DNA from: Anderseniella sp.
Lineage (GTDB): Bacteria > Pseudomonadota > Alphaproteobacteria > Rhizobiales > Aestuariivirgaceae
Length of the DNA stretch: 64,000 bases
Direction of reading: 5' to 3'
Assembly (NCBI GenBank): GCA_028289645.1
Contig: JANQOK010000015.1
Location: 372,001-436,000 of the forward strand
Position numbers and translations under genes: made by a program. Positions within the stretch are counted from its first letter, which is position 1, and every line of letters starts with the position of its first letter. Shown piece after piece: positions 62,098 through 64,000 of the stretch. The notes under the pieces are model-generated. The model was not told the origin of the DNA, made no database searches, and was given only the letters and a program-made list of their open reading frames with translations.

Positions 62098-62280
62098 TCC
62101 TCAAGGCTCCAAAAACAATCTTTATACGAATCATATCCCATAGCAGGTTCTGGCTGGCGAAGAAACACGGGATCACCCAGCGCGGCTTGTCAACTGTGGG
62201 CATCCATGCTCGATTTGCCTCTGCTCTGCCCGGAGCAGACAAATTGCCGTTCGGGTTTTTCAGTGCGAGGGGAGATCGCC

Positions 62281-63087
62281 ATGGCGGACCAGCAGCTCAC
62301 GCTTGCCTACGAGGCCAACCTGGCCGAGTGGTGGCAGGCCCACATCCTGGCCAATGGCGGCACGGCGGACCGCACCCACGGCCTCGACTGGTCGCTGGAC
62401 AAACACGGCGGCGGCAGCAGCATGCACCGCATCCGGCTCGACGAGGCGGGCTTCGACACGGTCATCGACCGTTGCCTCGACGAGGCCGCGCCTTATGGCT
62501 CGGCCGTGTGGGCCTATGTCACCCAGCACGCCACGCCGGCAGACGCCATCCAGCGCTTCCGGGCGATGGGCTTCCAGCACAACAAGCGCTTTGACGTGTT
62601 CATCCACCGCCTCGACGGGCTTCAGGCCCCGGCCCTCAACGCCGGCGTGACCATCGAGCGGCTGACCGGTCTCGACCGGTTCAGCAAACAGGTGCCGCAC
62701 CCCTATGTCGGGCCCATGACCACGCCCGCGCGCAGGCAGGCCATTGCCGCGGAGCACAGCCTCGCCCGGTCGCGCCCGGACGATTTCTTCTCCTGGCTGC
62801 TATGCATCGACGGCGAACCGGTCAGCTCGGTCACGGTGCTGATCACCGATGGCATGGCCGGTATCTACAATGTCGGCACGGTGGAAGCCGCCCGCGGCAA
62901 GGGCCATGCCGGGACCTTGCTCACCTACGCGCTGGACCAGGCCAGGCAAGCCGGCGCCACCGCCGCCGGCCTGATCGCCGTGGCGAAGGCAGAAGCCCTG
63001 TACGAACGTGTCGGCTTCAGGCCCGAGGGCTGGATATCGTGGCTGTACTACTCGAAGAGCAAGATGGCGAAGCGCGTGGTGGGGTAG
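62281..63087 (+). CDS. GNAT-family N-acetyltransferase
   Basis: 268 residues from ATG 62281 with GAGGGGAGA upstream; the much longer in-frame open reading frame lies antisense to the NRPS and is not used. The C-terminal GNAT domain (about 150-255) has the acetyl-CoA loop RGKGHAGTLL and a closing YERVGFRPEG. The N-terminal half is a degenerate GNAT-like lobe. Acceptor unknown. Divergent from the NRPS across 183 bp, it could act on its product, by location only. Confidence 0.85.
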   Translation: MADQQLTLAYEANLAEWWQAHILANGGTADRTHGLDWSLDKHGGGSSMHRIRLDEAGFDTVIDRCLDEAAPYGSAVWAYVTQHATPADAIQRFRAMGFQHNKRFDVFIHRLDGLQAPALNAGVTIERLTGLDRFSKQVPHPYVGPMTTPARRQAIAAEHSLARSRPDDFFSWLLCIDGEPVSSVTVLITDGMAGIYNVGTVEAARGKGHAGTLLTYALDQARQAGATAAGLIAVAKAEALYERVGFRPEGWISWLYYSKSKMAKRVVG

Positions 63088-63114
63088 GTGGGTTGTGATG
63101 GAATTTTTGGCTAG

Positions 63115-63326
63115 CGCTTGCACGACCTTCGACATAGTTTTGCCGGCGTTGCAGATGCTGGCGGAGCAAACTTTACGACAATTGGTGCGCTTTTTGTAAC
63201 ACCAATAGTTCGACTACGCGACGCTATTCACATCGCAATGATGATCTTCTAAGAGCTGCAACTGAATCGATTGACAATAAGGTTAGCGCTGCAATGACTG
63301 ATGATCAGTTGAAAGTCGAAGCTTAG
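63115..63326 (+). pseudogene. Tyrosine integrase C-terminal remnant with frameshift
   Basis: From 63115 the frame reads RLHDLRHSFAGVADAGG and on to IGALF, the HxLRH box of tyrosine recombinases with the catalytic Arg and His. After a length change near 63190-63200 the +1 frame continues NTNSSTTRRYSHRNDDLLRA and ends with a stop at 63324-63326. That part fits the GH-T-x3-T-x-RYxH box with catalytic Tyr (the GH is damaged). An in-frame TAG precedes 63115, so the 5' part is gone. Confidence 0.75.
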
Positions 63327-63482
63327 GGCCAAAAAATTATTTGGGCTCATCATATCGTTTGGCATGAAGAACAAGAATATTCGAAACATGAATCTGTAAC
63401 AAATGTTCTCTGAGTAATTCACAGCTCACAAATCGAAGCTGTTTTTGCTACTTTGGCAGCCAAACCTTCGGAGGAAGAGAGA
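63327..63482. other. AT-rich gap after integrase remnant
   Basis: About 155 bp of low-GC sequence with no gene seen. It ends in GGAGGAAG (63470-63477), the ribosome site for the next gene. Confidence 0.6.
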
Positions 63483-64000
63483 ATGCTGCTTGGTAAGAAC
63501 TTTGATGAGATCGACGCATCAACCATAGAACAACTGGTAAATGCTGGGGCAACCGAATCCGTGCATCTCGAATTCAAGAGATCGCCATACGGTAATGGCG
63601 ACTCTCACAAAAAAGAGCTTCTTAAAGACATATCGTCATTTGCGAATGCGTTGGGCGGTCATTTGTTAATCGGCGTCGATGAGAAGGATGGAGCGGCAAC
63701 CAGCATCATACCAATCTCTGGCTTGGATATTGATCAAGAGCTGCAGCGTTTGGAGAATGTTGCTCGTACCGCGATTGAGCCGCCTATCGTCGGGCTACGT
63801 ATGAAACGCGTTCAAGTTTCGGGTGGAGATGTAATCGTTATCTATGTGCCGCGCAGCTATAACCCGCCACACAGGCGAAACTTCAAAGGAAGCAGCAAAT
63901 TCCATGGTAGGAACTCATCAGGTGCTTATGAATTGCCAATGGAAGAACTGCGCCAGCTATTTGGACAGCAGCACACAGTTGAAGAGCGCGCACGAGCATT
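63483..64000 (+). CDS. AlbA_2-domain (Schlafen-like) putative DNA-binding/ATP-binding protein, 3' truncated
   Basis: 172 codons are visible from ATG 63483 (GGAGGAAG 5 nt upstream), and the frame runs off the window. The start has ESVHLEFKRSPYG, SFANALGGHLLIGVDE and IEPPIVG, the AlbA_2/COG2865 signature. VYVPRSYNPP-type block follows (IVIYVPRSYNPPHRR). In bacteria such proteins are often transcriptional regulators or island-borne ATPases. AT-rich composition and the integrase remnant beside it suggest a second mobile island beginning here. Confidence 0.8.
   Translation, partial: MLLGKNFDEIDASTIEQLVNAGATESVHLEFKRSPYGNGDSHKKELLKDISSFANALGGHLLIGVDEKDGAATSIIPISGLDIDQELQRLENVARTAIEPPIVGLRMKRVQVSGGDVIVIYVPRSYNPPHRRNFKGSSKFHGRNSSGAYELPMEELRQLFGQQHTVEERARA

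Noticed and set aside
60037-62280. Very long plus-strand open frame antisense to the NRPS and continuing into the GNAT gene
   Set aside because: Composition-driven shadow of the GC-rich NRPS; only the part from 62281 has a ribosome site and family motifs.

Overview
The window looks like one contig piece from an alphaproteobacterium, probably Hyphomicrobiales-like and marine or oligotrophic in habit. This is an inference from gene content: a class I lysyl-tRNA synthetase, TRAP transport, heterotetrameric sarcosine oxidase, a complete C-P lyase operon, and betaine-lipid/PlcP phosphate-sparing genes. Most of it is GC-rich with tightly packed, often 4-bp-overlapping genes. Two stretches are visibly AT-richer: about 27.5-33.3 kb and the right end after 63.1 kb.

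Left part (1-12.6 kb): the 3' end of lysK, an M24 peptidase, a Bcr/CflA-type efflux pump, a DUF457 membrane protein, an S24-like repressor without its catalytic dyad, a DUF952 protein, pyrD, an FAH-family hydrolase, an unrecognised gene, and a FadR/GntR regulator divergent from a three-gene TRAP transporter. A 25-bp palindrome between the last two is a candidate operator.

12.6-27.5 kb: a small cytochrome c; then glcB, a beta-hydroxyacid dehydrogenase and an agmatinase-like ureohydrolase. These are followed by a type II DMSO-reductase-family molybdoenzyme operon in the order gamma, beta, alpha, TorD-like chaperone. Downstream genes are a secreted acetamidase/formamidase-family protein, a Tat-type small protein, an MBL-fold hydrolase and a GMC oxidoreductase. 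A 3'-fragment of a second TorD-like gene lies at 27313-27531, exactly where base composition changes.

27.5-33.3 kb: an AT-rich defence island with four overlapping genes: hsdM, hsdS, an ABC/SMC-type ATPase and an HNH nuclease. The last two resemble the Septu PtuA/PtuB pair. No hsdR is present. This is the best candidate for an unusual or undescribed system in the window.

33.6-40 kb: soxBDAG sarcosine oxidase, divergent from a GlxA/GbdR-like AraC regulator.

40.6-55 kb: a phosphate-scavenging region. On the plus strand are phnC, phnD, phnE and a DUF1045 protein. On the minus strand is one near-continuous array: btaA, btaB, plcP, agt-like glycosyltransferase, phnG, H, I, J, K, L, M, a PhnZ-like HD oxygenase and phnN. 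Candidate Pho boxes with 11-bp periodicity precede phnC, btaA and phnG. The logic is to free phosphate from phosphonates and phospholipids and replace phospholipid head groups with betaine or sugar.

55-64 kb: an AlaE-like membrane protein and a 2128-residue NRPS (A-T-C-A-T-TE) ending in a cyclic-nucleotide-binding domain. Then come a GNAT acetyltransferase, a frameshifted remnant of a tyrosine integrase, and the start of an AlbA_2-domain protein that runs off the window. No rRNA, tRNA or CRISPR array was recognised. Related 87-89 bp intergenic repeats occur at 17.3, 17.4 and 40.0 kb.
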